Assembly: GCA_002189035.1 (NCBI GenBank)
Contig: NEEC01000014.1
Span: 560,501 to 624,500 of the forward strand
DNA: 64,000 bases
Direction of reading: 5' to 3'
Origin: Utricularia gibba
Taxonomy: Eukaryota > Streptophyta > Magnoliopsida > Lamiales > Lentibulariaceae
In this document: one piece after another, positions 1 through 12,271 of the stretch
Numbering within the stretch: position 1 is the stretch's first letter
Layout of the letters: the number at the start of each line of letters is the position of its first letter
Translations under genes and position numbers: made by a program
The notes under the pieces: model-generated
What the model saw: only the letters and a program-made list of their open reading frames with translations
Databases searched by the model: none
What the model was told of the DNA's origin: nothing

Positions 1-429
1 TGAAAGTCTTCGTGTAACGCCCAAATGTTTCAGAGACGTACTGATCGACTTTGTATCCTTTGATGTATACATGGGGATGCTTGTGTGGTTAACTGGAGTT
101 GTATTCTAGAAAACAATTCTCACTTGAATGGCTATGGGTACTACGTATTCTCTTTGTTGCTGGCTAAGTTGACCTTCTGTCGTTTCGTTCCATTGTTTTC
201 TTTCGGCCTAATGTGCAAGAAATTCTACTTCTTAAAAGGATGTACAAGTTGGGTAATGATCGGTATTCTGAAGTACAATAAAAGGAGGGTTTGATATGGT
301 TCCTGAAACTCAGTGTTCTATTCTGTAAACTGTTGTAATTAAAGTTGGTAATGTTTTTTTTTTTTTTTTACTGGGAAACTACTTGATTTCTACATGGTTT
401 TCTTTTTTTTTTCCTTTTCTGATGCGTAG

Positions 430-3400
430 GATGGACTTTCTCACGAAGAAATGACTCCCAACACGTACGAAGGTCTGTAAGCACTTTTTCAAATTACATC
501 AGCTTAGTGGTCCTCGACTTATGTCTTTATTTTGTATTGGGGTTCTTAGATTATCATATTTTAAATCTTCAAGTAAGTACACTGAAAAAAAAAGGGAGGC
601 ACTTTTTTAAGAGGCTCAAATACGTAGAATTTGCAACTGTTTAGAGTCGTCAAGTTTTGTAAACTGTTTCTTCTTATAATCCTAATGGCCAAACACGTCC
701 TACAGTTGGGTTTTAACAATTCATATAATTTCATTTGCCTTCTTGGTTTGTTTGCAACAGGATTCTTAGACGGGGCATTCGAGTCTGAATTACCTATTGC
801 TGCTGCATCTTGTGAAGTTGGGGAGGATGCTTTGGGAATTTTATCTGGGGATTATGATACTTATGCTTTCCCCATTAATGGATCAGAAGCATTTCCTTTC
901 GTTGAGGATTCTGAAAGTGAATTTACTGAACCCATCTTTGGGGAGGGCAACTTGGGACTTTCAGAAAATTGTGGAGATCATGCAACGGGGAATGAGCAGA
1001 AGGATCTTCACTCCTACTTGCAGAATGGTTTCCACAATGTAAAAAATCACGGTAGGGTTACAAATGATATAAGCATAACATCTACGGATGTGAGTACTAC
1101 AATACCTGGTGCAGTCCATGACATAGATTACAGTCACCATGATGAAATGACTTCTACATCTAGAATAGAGTTGCCTTCTGTAAATGGCCACCAAAGTTTT
1201 GCATCTGGATCAACGTTTACTCCTGATGCACCGGACAGAAGAGATGATGATGGTATGGAACCTGAAGGGACTCCCCCTTATCTACCCAGTAGTGCCATAG
1301 TCCCACAGGGTTATTCTGCTTCTCTGTACCCTGGTTGGCAACGCAATTTACTGGGTTCAGAGTACAACTCTGTGTTTCCACTCCATTCAGTTAAAGCTGA
1401 AGTTGATTTCCAGATGGTAAAAGATGAGGTACCTCATCCAAATCCTGCTTCTCTATTTCATGATTATCATCACAAAATTCTGGGTTCAGAGCAAAAGTCC
1501 GTGTTGCCACTACTTTCAATGAAAGCTGAGGGTGGTTTCCCGTCGATGGGAAATGAGATGCTTCCCTCAGATGCTTCCTATTCTGTGGCTGCCATCTCCC
1601 AGAAGGATCAGGTCAAAACATCTTACACAACGGATGATGATTGTGATTTGCGTATCCTTGAAGATATGAGCACTCCAATATTTCCAAATTCTCTGGCAAT
1701 GGATGTGAAGCCGTCTCTCTCTCCAAAAATGTCAAGAGATCCTACTAATGCTAATTTTTCATATTTGAGACCTAAACCTAATGATGAACGGGTCATCTTT
1801 CGACAAGCAATGGAGGTAATTGCTTCTTATCCTTGATATGCTCTCAGCATTTGTTCAGATCATATTACCTTTTGCCTTTAATTTTAAAGTGTACATCTCC
1901 AGCTGCACTCTTTTATGCATTTTTTGTATGACGAATTTTGCTTCCATAGGATCTTGCGAAGCCCAGATCTGAAGCTTCTCCTCCTGATGGCCTTTTATCC
2001 GTGTCTTTACTGAAGCATCAGGTGCATACAGACATTTTTAAGTTTAGCATTTTTCCTATCATTGGAAAAGCTTAATGTAATTTAGGTCAAATTGAATCAG
2101 ATTATTCTGGATTTTTGTCAAATTCGATTTATGTGGAACGTTTTCAACATTTCTTCATAAGTTTCAGGTTATCCTGAATCTCGGTTCATCAGGAATATGC
2201 TCATTAAAATAATTGGATATCTTAGAGTGCCTGTTTGTTAAGGAACTGTGGAGTCTTCAGCATTTTCCATGAATTTCTACTCGCTCTATGTGGTTGGGGA
2301 TTTGCTTTAAATCTTTTACTCATCACGTATAATGAAATCATTGATTCCTTGGACAGAGAATCGCTTTATCATGGATGGTCAGCAAGGAGACAAAAGGTGC
2401 TCACTGTTCCGGTGGAATTCTTGCAGATGATCAGGTTGTTTGATGTCCATGTATGTTTTTTTTTTATATATTAGATATAAATAATTCTCTTAATCTTTGT
2501 TTCTGCAGGGCCTTGGTAAGACAATTTCAACAATTGCCCTTATACTAAAGGAGAGGCCTCCATCATCTAAGTTTCGTAAAAACGATGAACCACAAATCAA
2601 GACCGAGATGCTAAACTTAGAAGAGGATGATGCAGCACTTCAGGCTTCACATACAATTGGCGGACCTCAGCCTTGCAATTTTGATGTTCACCTGATGTCT
2701 GGCGATATTACTCCACAATCGAAGGGCAGACCTTCTGGTGGAACCCTTATTGTGTGCCCAACAAGTGTACTAAGGCAGTGGTCTGATGAGTTGCAAAATA
2801 AGGTGACAAATGAAGCTAATCTGTCTATACTAGTATATTATGGAAGCAACCGTGCCAAGGATCCTTGTGAGCTTGCCATGTATGATGTGGTTATCACGAC
2901 ATATTCCATTGTCAGCATGGAAGTTCCAAAACAGCCGGTGGTGGGTGAAAAAAATGATTCTCAGGAAGGTCGTTCGTGTAATGAAGTATTTTCAGTTAGA
3001 AAAAGGAAGTCATCTAAAACTTGCAAACAGAGCAAAAAGGGAAAAAAGGATGAGTTAAATGAGAATGTATCTGGGCCGCTAGCCAAAGTGGGATGGTTCA
3101 GGGTTGTGCTGGATGAGGCACAGAGTATAAAGAACTTCCGTACTAAAACAGCCCGGGCTTGCTGGGGTCTTCGTGCCAAACGGAGGTGGTGCTTGTCTGG
3201 TACTCCCATTCAGAATTCAATCGATGATCTCTATAGCTACTTCAGATTTCTCAGACATGAGAAGTATTCTGAATTTAGGACCTTTTCTGAACAACTAAGG
3301 GTACCAATTCAAAGGAATCCTCAAAATGGTTACGAGAATTTGCAAGCAGTCTTGAGGACAATTATGCTGCGCCGAACTAAAGGTAGAAATTGTATAATTT

Positions 3401-5819
3401 TGTAATTTCCTCACAGCTTTTCTTTGATTTCCAAAGTGTTTAGTTAATTCTTATTTTGTTATGTATTACTTGCCCTATCTGGATCTTGGGATCATGATGT
3501 TATGGTACTCTGTAGGAATTGGGATTTACTGTAATTGTATTTTGTATGCACATTGCTTTTAGGGATGAAATATTCATCATTTTCAAGTGTGCCTCTTCAG
3601 ATTATTTGTTAGAAAAAAATTTTCAGTATAGGATGTTTAATACCTCATCCCTGTCAGTGTATCACCATATCGTTCATTTAAACCTTGTATTTGGTGACAT
3701 CCTAATGACTTGAATTCATCTTGATGTAATTAGCTATGCCTGACATTCTAGTTTTGGGTAGGTCTGTTACGGCCTTTTGTGGCGAGTTAACTCTTCTTAG
3801 AGTCCCGATTCCAGTGAAAGCGCTGAACTTTAAGATTTTGACTTGTTTACCTTCTGAACTATTAATGAGCATCCCGCAAGTTCTTACTGCTGTCTCTGAC
3901 TCTAGATAGTCGTATTGATGGTGAACCAATAATCAACCTTCCACCAAAAATTGTAGAATTGAAAAGAATTGATTTTTCACAAGAGGAGCGCAGTTTTTAT
4001 GACCGTCTTGAGGTGGAATCCCAGGCTGAATTCGCTGTAAGTTTGTAGTACTGATGGACGTTGCCAATCATATGTATTTTACTTGGAGTCTAATCTCACT
4101 GTTGCATTTTGACAGAAATTTGCAGAATCTGGAACTGTGAAGGAGAATTATGTCAACATATTACTAATGCTTTTGCGTCTTAGACAAGCTTGTGATCATC
4201 CTCTTCTTGTTGGGGATTCCAATCTATTTTGAACTTGTCTTCCTCTATTGATATGGCGAAATCTCTCTCTCAAGAGAGGCAGAATTTCCTTTGGAATTGT
4301 CTGGAAGATTCTTTGGCTCTGTGTGGAATTTGTGGGGTAATCATTTGCGTTAGGCCTTCCTCTGTTTTATCTTGTTGGCAGCTTTTTTTCACATTATGCT
4401 TTATAAGTATTATTTATTTTCTTGGGAGTGACCATCAAGGTTATAAAATGATTCTAAGCCATGATGCGATGTTTCAAACATAACACAATGAATGCATGTT
4501 TCTAGGTTTTTATGTAAAGCATATTGATTGTGTGAGGAATTGCTCATAGTTGGTGAATTATCCCTTATTCTGTGGTTTTATATCTTATGTGCCTCACATG
4601 GTAAATTTTATGTTTGAAAGATGCTTCTCTTGATTATAGAATTCATGTATTTTACATCGCGTACTGTTGAAAATGTGTTTGCCCCCGGAAACTATAGTGG
4701 TGTGATCTTGGTATATATTTTCTTATTCCTTGTCCTTTTATGGTCAATACGATGCAGGATCCACCAGAAGATGCTGTTGTAACTACCTGTGGACATGTCT
4801 TTTGCAATCAGTGTATATCTGAGCACATACTTGGAACTGAGGCTATGTGCCCCTCCAAGAAATGTAAAACTCATCTCAATAAGCTATGCGTGTTTTCCAA
4901 GATGGCATTGCGTGGTGCTCTGGCTCATCAGCCCAATTCTGAAAATGATGCTGACTGCTCTGGCTCTGATATATCTCAAGTCTCTAATTCTCATCCTTTT
5001 AGTTGTCCGGAAGACTCGTCAAAAATCCAAACTGCACTTCGCCTCTTGTTGTCAATGTCACAGAAGTACCGCACAACTACTGCTATTCCAGAAGAAGAAA
5101 ATGCTGCATATGATCCAGGCCTATGTGATGGTGTTTCAGTCTCTGATTCTGGTTTAAATTACTATGATTCAGTCCAGGGAGGGAAAGCAATTGTCTTCTC
5201 ACAGTGGACAAGGATGTTGGACTTGCTTGAAGATTGCTTGAAAAGGTCCTCCATTCAGTACCGCCGGCTTGATGGTACCATGCCCGTCACTGCACGAGAC
5301 AAAGCAGTAAAAGATTTCAATAACCTTCCTGAGGTTAGCCTGGAAATTCCTCCCAACCCACCAAAACGAAGCTCTCTCACCTTCACAATTTGACCAGCTT
5401 TCCCTTTGGGTTAACCATTGTAGGTCACTGTTATGATCATGTCTCTGAAGGCTGCAAGTCTTGGACTGAACATGGTTGCTGCTTGCAACGTCCTCCTCTT
5501 AGACCTCTGGTGGAATCCAACCACGGAAGACCAAGCCATCGACAGAGCACACCGCATCGGACAGACGCGACCTGTTTCAGTTTTCCGTTTAACCGTGAAG
5601 AACACTGTGGAAGACCGCATTTTGGCCTTACAGGTAGGCTCCCTGTCTGCTTTCCAATCAAAAACCCCGACTCCAATCTCATTGCCTGGTTGTTTCTCCC
5701 TCCCTCCTTCCCAGGAAAGGAAACGAAAAATGGTGGAATCAGCCTTTGGAGAACACGAAAGAGGCAGCCGGCAGACTCGGCTCACTATGGAAGACCTGAG
5801 GTACCTCTTCGGGTCTTGA
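430..5819 (+). CDS. CHR28-like: SNF2-family helicase with internal RING finger (CHR28/FRG type), 5' incomplete
   Basis: ATP-dependent chromatin-remodelling helicase of the RAD5/RAD16-like group with a RING finger between the two helicase lobes; Arabidopsis CHR27/CHR28 (FRG1/2) act in nuclear gene silencing. Coding exons read: 430-472, 761-1815, 1950-2021, 2357-2434, 2509-3382, 3906-4036, 4116-4336, 4758-5333, 5424-5633, 5715-5819, about 1,121 residues visible. Seen: an acidic low-complexity N-terminal part (exon 761-1815), motif I with DDQGLGKT across the 2434/2509 junction, motif [18 protein letters not shown], a C3HC4 RING beginning CGIC (from about 4325) and continuing [11 protein letters not shown], helicase C with [11 protein letters not shown], and motif [13 protein letters not shown]. 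The exon at 430 starts in phase 0, so an upstream exon must exist; none is evident in 1-429. Oddity: exon 4116-4336 reads to a stop after GDSNLF; one extra T in the T run at 4227-4230 restores the frame. The family is certain; the exact orthologue is inferred. Confidence 0.9.
4227..4230 (+). other. Apparent one-base shortage breaking the SNF2 frame
   Basis: Upstream codons of the exon starting at 4116 read in frame to GDSNLF and then a stop. The downstream codons [13 protein letters not shown] through the RING are in the frame offset by one base. The switch lies at the TTTT run. Adding one base brings the total coding length of the visible exons to a multiple of three. A consensus homopolymer error is the simplest reading; a real frameshift allele is the alternative. 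Confidence 0.7.
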
Positions 5820-7204
5820 AGATTCTTTACAGTCTAACAACCGCAGCTGGTTTTTTCTTAGTCGAAGCTCCGACTTTAGGATTCTTTCAGAGAGAAGTAC
5901 CATCTCTAGTAAAGGTAAAGAAAGCAAGCTGATATGCCCGCACACCATACACACACACACACACACACACTGTCTGTCTCTCTCCCTTTCTTCTTACAGA
6001 TGTCAATCAGTGTCCGTCACTTAGCACAGGTTTGATTTGCCAACCATTCTTGTCTGTATAGGAACAGCATGGTAAGCTTTTCTTTTTTGCTACACTGATG
6101 ATGAAGGCATGATTATTTTCTTAATGAAACACTGTTTCTTAATGGTAAGCTAATGTCTTAAGATTGAACTGAGTTTTCAGAAATTGATCAAAATTACTTT
6201 TTTAATGTTCACATAATTTATGTGTTAATAAGTAATTCTAATGTATTTAAATATTTATCTAGAAATTCATCAATGTGATCAAAATTATTTTATATGAAGA
6301 TGTTGATGAATTTCCAAGTAAAAATGATGTGGGATATTATCTGAAAGCAACGGGCGGTTATCTTGGGGCGATTGAGTGGTGGCGCGTCCATTCGGCGGCG
6401 AGTCTCCACCGCCCGCGGCGGCTGCTGCTTACGACGGTGCGTTTTGATCCGTTCGGTTTCGGTCGGAATCATGAAGAGTTTGGAATGGATCGTCAGAGAC
6501 GGTTCCGATCTTGCGCGGAAAGGCGAAATCGCCTTTGAATGTTGATTGGGAGTCAGATGGGTTATGGTGGAAGAAAGAAATTGGTATCTCTTCGATAGTG
6601 CCGATTCCGAGGGTCGGATTTTTCTCATTTGCGGTTTCTGATCTTGGAGTGCTCTCGGGCATCACTGTATTTTATCGGAGGGTAAACGGGCCGCACCGTT
6701 TTAAGGGCCTTTCATGGAATTTCCAGAACCTTCACTGCTGCTGACTCATTGCCACGCGTCTTCGTCATTCATCGTTTTCAAAAAGCTTACAAACCAGCAG
6801 CTTTCTCCACCGACTATAGAATCCAATGCCCACTGAACACGTGTCCGTCTCCTCAAACGGCTACTTAGCCCAAGCTGTGATTTACCATCCTCGCATTTAA
6901 AAAGCTTGGATTTTTATTTGTGAATCAGATACACTTGTCGGGAAGTATTGTGGGAATATATTCGCCTTTCCCTGTGTGTGCAAAACCCTTCAGTTTTCGT
7001 CAATTTGTTCCTTGATTGTTTCATTAGGTTTCCGCAGCATTTTTTTCCTCTCCTTATTTGTTCCCGTGATTTTCTCCACTTGGGTGTAAAATTTTGTAGG
7101 GCGTGGTTATATTTAGGCGTTTCATTGTTTTGGATCTCATCTGTAGATTTCTTGACCTGGGTTGTGAAAAGTTTTTGGTGGGCGTTCTTTTTTGGTTTTA
7201 AGAT
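5820..7204. other. Intergenic: helicase 3' end, AC microsatellite, F-box 5' leader
   Basis: The first few hundred bases are the likely 3' UTR of the helicase gene. A pure AC dinucleotide run of 11 units lies at 5949-5970, followed by CT-rich DNA. The region about 6120-6300 is A+T-rich. From about 6880 onward the T-rich, ATG-poor DNA before 7205 looks like a 5' UTR of the F-box gene. Open frames at 6275-6744 have no recognisable product. Confidence 0.6.
5949..5970. repeat. (AC)11 microsatellite
   Basis: Uninterrupted AC dinucleotide repeat just downstream of the helicase stop codon, probably in its 3' UTR. It is a likely length-polymorphic marker. No function is implied. Confidence 0.95.
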
Positions 7205-7891
7205 ATGGAGATCGAGGGAGGCGGCGGACTTGGGTTGTTGAGGAGTACTTCATTTGGAAGAAAAAGGGTAGCTTTATTCAGGGTTCCTATACATTTTGGA
7301 GACAATGAGGATTCTACTTTGAGCAAAACCTTGAAGAGGCATTGCTCTTTGAATTCCTTGCAACGTTCTGAGAAATCAATTTCTCCACTTGAGGATTTGC
7401 CTCAGGATATTCTGGTAAGTGGTATTTCCCTTCGGCAACTTCCCGGTATCTGCGCTTCGATTTCGAACTGTCTCATTGAATGAAATCGTATTTGCAGATT
7501 AGAATACTGTGTGGGGTGGAGCATGATGATTTGAGGCAGTTGTTGTTGGTCTCCAAAGCTATGAAAGAAGCTGTAAGCTGCGCCTGGCGATTACATACAT
7601 CTGTTGCGTTTCATTTCTAACTTCTTACACTTGAAGTTGTTGTCGCTACAGGCACTGATTGCAAGGCAGTTGCATTTCGCCTTCTGCACACCTAGGAAGG
7701 CATTGAAGTTTCCTAATGCTGAGGACATTAGGAATTCCGATGACACTGAACCTCCCAACGCTCCCAAGCGCTCGCGTGTCAGATTCAACCTGTCAGAGCT
7801 TTCTAGCATTGCGGTGGATCTCTTCGGGTTGGATGATGACGACTGTGACATTGGAGATCTGCCTTCTGCACTGGAAATGGAGGAAGATTGA
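7205..7891 (+). CDS. FBS-like: F-box protein of the FBS (F-box stress induced) family
   Basis: Small F-box protein, expected SCF E3 ligase adaptor in nucleus and cytosol; Arabidopsis FBS1-4 are stress-induced. Exons 7205-7414, 7498-7572, 7652-7891 give 174 residues, close to the family's roughly 185. Seen: the F-box sits in the middle, not at the N terminus, which is typical of FBS: PQDILIRILCGVEHDDL then LLLVSKAMKEA across the two junctions, followed by ARQLHFAFCTP and a basic stretch PKRSR. The C terminus is acidic (DDDDCDIGDL). The start ATG at 7205 opens the longest frame. Convergent with the VAP gene on the other strand. Arabidopsis FBS3 (At4g05010, from memory) sits in the same chromosome-4 block as several neighbours here. 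Substrate unknown. Confidence 0.85.
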
Positions 7892-8582
7892 TGGACACCT
7901 AGGCGCGCACTTGGTGGTTATGTACATGCTGTAGATGTGCAAAAGGCCTACTGTTTATTATTCTTCAATACTCTGCTGAAGATCAGGTTTTTGGCTCTTG
8001 TAGTGGACTTCTGTACATTTAGCGATACAGTGACAGTAGATCTGCTGTGAGTCGTAGTGTATACTTGTGTCTATTTTACATAAGATGATTATAGATGATT
8101 TGGATGATTAGTGTTTATCATTAGAAGGTTACAAGTTCTCCTTGTTAGACCCTGGGATTTTGAGCTAGAGGTTGCCATAAGCTTGCAGCTGTGCCTTTCC
8201 TTCTTCCCCGGGATCACATATCCCTTTGCATCTTGGATGTTTCTGCCATTAGATTTCATTCATGTATGTTGTTCAGCATCAAAAGACGAGGTGAACTTCT
8301 CTTATCAGTCATGGATTCCTTAGATTCTCTAATTTGATTCCAGATAACAAATCTGCAATGCATAACTAAGCAATAGGTGGCGGTTGTGTATGAATGGACT
8401 CAGATTGAACACCATGGTTCTTTTACAGAGATCCACAAGTATAGAAGATGAATCTGAATAAAATGCAGGTCTGATTGATTGGGGTTTCTTCACGCACAGC
8501 TCTGAGACGCCAACCACTAAAAGCACAACCAAATACAAGACAGATCTTCAGCCACAAGCAATAGCTTTTCCACAGAGATCAT
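7892..8582. other. Convergent 3' UTR region between F-box and VAP genes
   Basis: Two genes end towards each other here. The sequence is T-rich from the F-box side and carries no recognisable coding exon or RNA gene. Short open frames at 8111-8538 have no homology that I recognise. Confidence 0.5.
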
Positions 8583-10118
8583 TCACCCGCCTTCCTCTTG
8601 TTGACGAGCAAGGTATCGTTCTCTTCTTTCTTTCTGTGGAGGCAAATGGAATGGCTCTGTAAGAGATGAGGGATAGAAAAAGTTTTGATTTTGGTTGCCT
8701 TGGCTGGGATTACTTACCCATTCATCTATAACAAGCCCTTCTCCCACGAACTTTGTGCTGGTGTCCTTGGACGGCTTCTTGCGGGCCTCGAATTCAGCCT
8801 CAGCTTCAGCCAACTGACTGTTTAGTTTCTCCAAGGCCTTTACAAGCGAGCAGGATACACACAGTCAGAAATAACATCAAAAACCCACCTAAGATTTGCA
8901 CATAGGACCCAAATCAAATGACACTCACAGGGCTGGGGCGTTCTACATCAAGAAAGACAACCTTTAGTATTCGCTCCACGGCCACTTCATCCTTACGTTC
9001 ATCAAACTGTTCATAGACATAGTGAAGGAAGAAATGAAACTGATGTTCTGGTCATTCAGTCCAAGACTCCAAATTTACCAAGCAAATGGACTTTGTCAAA
9101 GGTAATGGAAGGATAGTGTAATGCATTTGAACAAAAAGGAGACGAACCAATTCGGGTTGGTACTCCACTGGTTCCTTGATCTTTAAACTCATGATCTTAA
9201 ACTTCACCTTGTTTTTCTGATGCATTGGCTTTTCATTATCCTCGGGAGGCTCTACAAACTTGAACACTAGAACAAACATCATGGCAGAAGAACACAAACA
9301 AATCAGGTAAACGCTCATAAGCATGCCATTTTTTCCTCCTAGTGTATATTCTGATTCATATGTAGCAAACAGAAAAAAAAAAAAAAATGGACATCCCACA
9401 TCAGAGTATTACCGGTTGCTATGATACTCTCGCCAGGAGCAAGGATGGCTCCGGGAGGGCGCATGAAGCAGCTTTTAGGCGCCGTTGTTTGGAACTACGG
9501 GAACAAAAACCATATCATACAAAGGAAAACAGATTCAAATACAAAAACCATCCAGCAAGTTATCATAAGTTAGATTGTGATAGAGGAACATTAAAGAGCT
9601 CCATTCCCTGTGTAATAGAGGAAATACTGAGAAGCCCATGTGGACTACCTTGAAAGCTACATGTGACTTGCTTGAATTTCTAATTTTGATAGCACTTCTG
9701 ACTTGTTTTCCAGGTTCATCTGCAAAAAATGAATTATATCACCTCACGAACACCATCACCCTTCTTTTAACGACACGCGACAGCCCTCAATGACAAGATC
9801 CATCAAAAAAATCCAACCAGATTTCTAACTAAATCAAGAAAAGGGAACTCGCAAGCATAAAGCAAAGCACAGTAAATGTTATGGGCGTGGGCGGTGATCC
9901 ATACAGGGAAAGTAGAGCTTGTTAGAGGGATCGAGCTTCAAACGACGCCGCGTGGGTAGCAAAGATCTAGCAACCGAAGAAACCGAGGTGCCACTAGTAC
10001 CGGATCCTTCCGCAGGAGAATGGGCGTAACTCTGCGGTAAATTGGAGTGGGAATTACGGAAAGGGAACTTGAAAAAACCCCAAGCTTTGGGTTCTGTCTT
10101 ATCCTCGGCGATGGCCAT
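8583..10118 (-). CDS. VAP4-like: Vesicle-associated membrane protein-associated (VAP) protein, type 4
   Basis: MSP-domain protein of the VAP/VAP33 family. Family members tether ER to other membranes by binding FFAT-type motifs; the plant type-4 group lacks the usual C-terminal membrane anchor, and I see none here. Exons (minus, 5' to 3'): 10118-9905, 9719-9649, 9494-9413, 9266-9148, 9006-8929, 8837-8718, 8633-8583, giving 244 residues. Order: a low-complexity N terminus rich in Ser, Gly and Pro, then RRRLKLDPSNKLYFP, the MSP fold with YEPGKQVRSAIKI and AFKFQTTAPKSC, then FKFVEPPEDNEKP, and a C-terminal coiled coil (QLAEAEAEFEARKK) ending in RERYLARQQEEGG. All seven exons are in phase. Arabidopsis PVA42 (At4g05060, from memory) is the likely positional counterpart. 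Confidence 0.92.
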
Positions 10119-10440
10119 GCCGTGGGTGGATCAAAACTTCCCTTTTTCCGGTAGTTTTTCGAGGAAGAGAGCGACTTTTGAACAGGCTCTTCGGGGTGCC
10201 TTGGTGGGCTCTTTGCAGCTTTTGGGAACTCCCCTTCAACGGCCGATTCTCATCTCAATACAATAAAACGCGCTTTTCCCCCTCATGTCGTCTTCCCCAG
10301 TAACCACGCTTTTAAACATGAACTCAAAATTCATATAACTAAACCGAAAATGATGCTTCTTCTTTCTTGTTTCGTAGTACAAACTACAAACAGTTGCTAT
10401 ATGTTGTTGTGTGAAGTGATTGATGATTTCTGGTCTCCCT
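10119..10440. other. Short gap between VAP start and ENT stop
   Basis: Contains the 5' UTR and promoter of the VAP gene and the 3' UTR of the ENT gene in tandem on the minus strand. The minus-strand frame at 10236-10589 overlaps the last ENT exon in the wrong frame and is not a gene. Nothing else is seen. Confidence 0.5.
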
Positions 10441-12271
10441 TCAAAATGATCCATTCCCAATGAGCCAGAGCCAGTCAAGAGCAGCACCCAGTAACAGCCC
10501 ACAGAAGACAGAAAACACCAGCAAGTTCCCAAGTGCATTCTGCTCTGGTGCCTGCAATTCAGAGAGGCAAACTGGCCATCATGGTTCAAAATGCAACAAC
10601 CCTTTCATACATTTCTCACCTTGTACCCCTTGGGTGCTATTGAGAAAATGCAAACAGTTAGGTATCCATTCGTTAGGCCGAAAAGCCCGATCAGAAGTAT
10701 CATCCAGCCTGCATCAGCTTTCTTTGCTGTGAAGTAGAAGCAAGGGGTGAACAGGAGACGAGCCAGGCATGCTGCCAGGAGACCCTTTCTTGATTTCAGT
10801 CTAATGCCATTTATCAGAGGCATGTACCGTCCGATCAAGTCCGAGACATTGTACATCGCGATGAGGGTGATCGGGTACCTGTTCGAATGTTCGTTAACAG
10901 AGAGATGGGTGGATGGCGAAGGGAAGTAGAATCTGGTGAATATGAGCCATAGCTCTTGCATACCAAGAACCCAGCTCGTGGTTCCCGGTGTTCTCGTACA
11001 GGAATCCTGGGATGATCGACACCGTTAGAGCGTAGATCACAAAAACATCGATGACGTAATCGATGTTTTGAACCAGAAGCTGCTTGTTGCTCAGCCTGTC
11101 CGGTATCCCTGCAGCGAGTTCAAACGAAGCTGCGTTCATGGTTGATCATGATGTCGAACCCAATCGAAAAGCAACGTACCAGTTCACTGTTTGAGACATG
11201 GATCCCAGCAACAGCAAGATCAGCTATCACTGTCTTGGATCCTTCCAAGGAAGCCTTCTTGCGGAAGTACTTCACAACGGGTAGTTTCGCAAATATGAGC
11301 GCATACAAGAAGACACACAAGAACTCCAAAAGCGTTGAGATGCCAAGAAACAGAACTACACAAGCAGAAAATGTTATCAGAAGACACGGTTGCATAGCTG
11401 GTCGTTTTGAGAACATAGAACTTACTGGCTCCCTTTCTGAGTCCATTGGTGCTTCTTTCAAAGGCTGCTTTTGTGATCAATCTTAAACCAGAGGTAAGTG
11501 TTCCAGATGCAGCAAGACCAGCTAAGTAAGACTGTTAAAGAAAGAAGTTTTACACAATCAGTTTTTCTACCGTCATCGGTTAATTCGGCTCTGGTTCTAA
11601 TCCTTCACCTGGCAGAATTCAGAGCACATGAAGGATAGATCTCCCATCATTCCACCTTGGACTTGTGCATCAGCAACACCAAAAGAAGCAACAAAAACGC
11701 AGACGCCAATGAAGTTTCCAATCCCACCTTTACCAGATGTCCCGAGGTCGATCTGTCGTAGACGAAACACCACAAGCACAAATGGTGAAAAAAGGAAATA
11801 TTGATTTACCTTTACTACAAGCACTGCTTACCAGAAGCAGACCAAGTGTGCCTAGGAAGAAAATGGTGTAGCCAGAAATATTTCTCCTCCTTGTATCGAC
11901 ATTCGCCTCATTGTAGGCAAGGATTCCAATCACCACAAGCGCAAAAACCATATAAACCATAATCAGCAGTCTCCCTGTATGATAATCCTTCAAGCATAAC
12001 CAGAGGTAAATAAGCATCACCCATCACAGGTAAAAACGCCATACTCACTGCAGTATACTCACCGGAAACACCTGGTAATAGTAATCTCCAATCGTCAACA
12101 CACTATTCCATGAGACAAGCGATCCGATACCAAGAAACCAGCATACCACCATCGCCACGAACCTCCCCTGCATCAATTACAACCCAAATGCATAAACCCC
12201 GGAATCGCCCTTCTCTCCAAACCGACAAGAAAAGGGCATACCTCGAGCCTTCCAGAACCCCCATCATCCAT
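10441..12271 (-). CDS. ENT3-like: Equilibrative nucleoside transporter, ENT3-type (SLC29 family)
   Basis: Multi-pass membrane transporter moving nucleosides, and in the ENT3 clade uridine and fluorouridine, across the plasma membrane. Exons (minus, 5' to 3'): 12271-12242, 12167-12063, 11987-11832, 11752-11609, 11531-11426, 11355-11188, 11108-10964, 10878-10620, 10551-10441; 407 residues, matching the family's roughly 418. Seen: MVVCWFLGIGSLVSWNS in TM1, DYYYQVFPDYH, GKGGIGNFIG, QGGMMGDLSFMC, LITKAAFERS, a central loop with KKASLEGSKTV, then FLYENTG, MYNVSDLIGRY and C-terminal PEQNALGNLLVFS with WLWLIGNGSF. MDDGGSGRLE is a short cytosolic N terminus. Intron 6 has two candidate donors 8 bases apart; only the weaker keeps frame as sequenced. 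Tandem with VAP on the same strand. Confidence 0.9.

Noticed and set aside
1..429. Search for the missing first exon(s) of the SNF2 gene.
   Set aside because: The frame at 85-294 has no homology that I recognise and no splice site in phase with 430; the 5' end probably lies outside the window.
5390..5932. A 180-codon frame across the last helicase exons.
   Set aside because: Wrong frame; the helicase motif VI frame is clearly the coding one.
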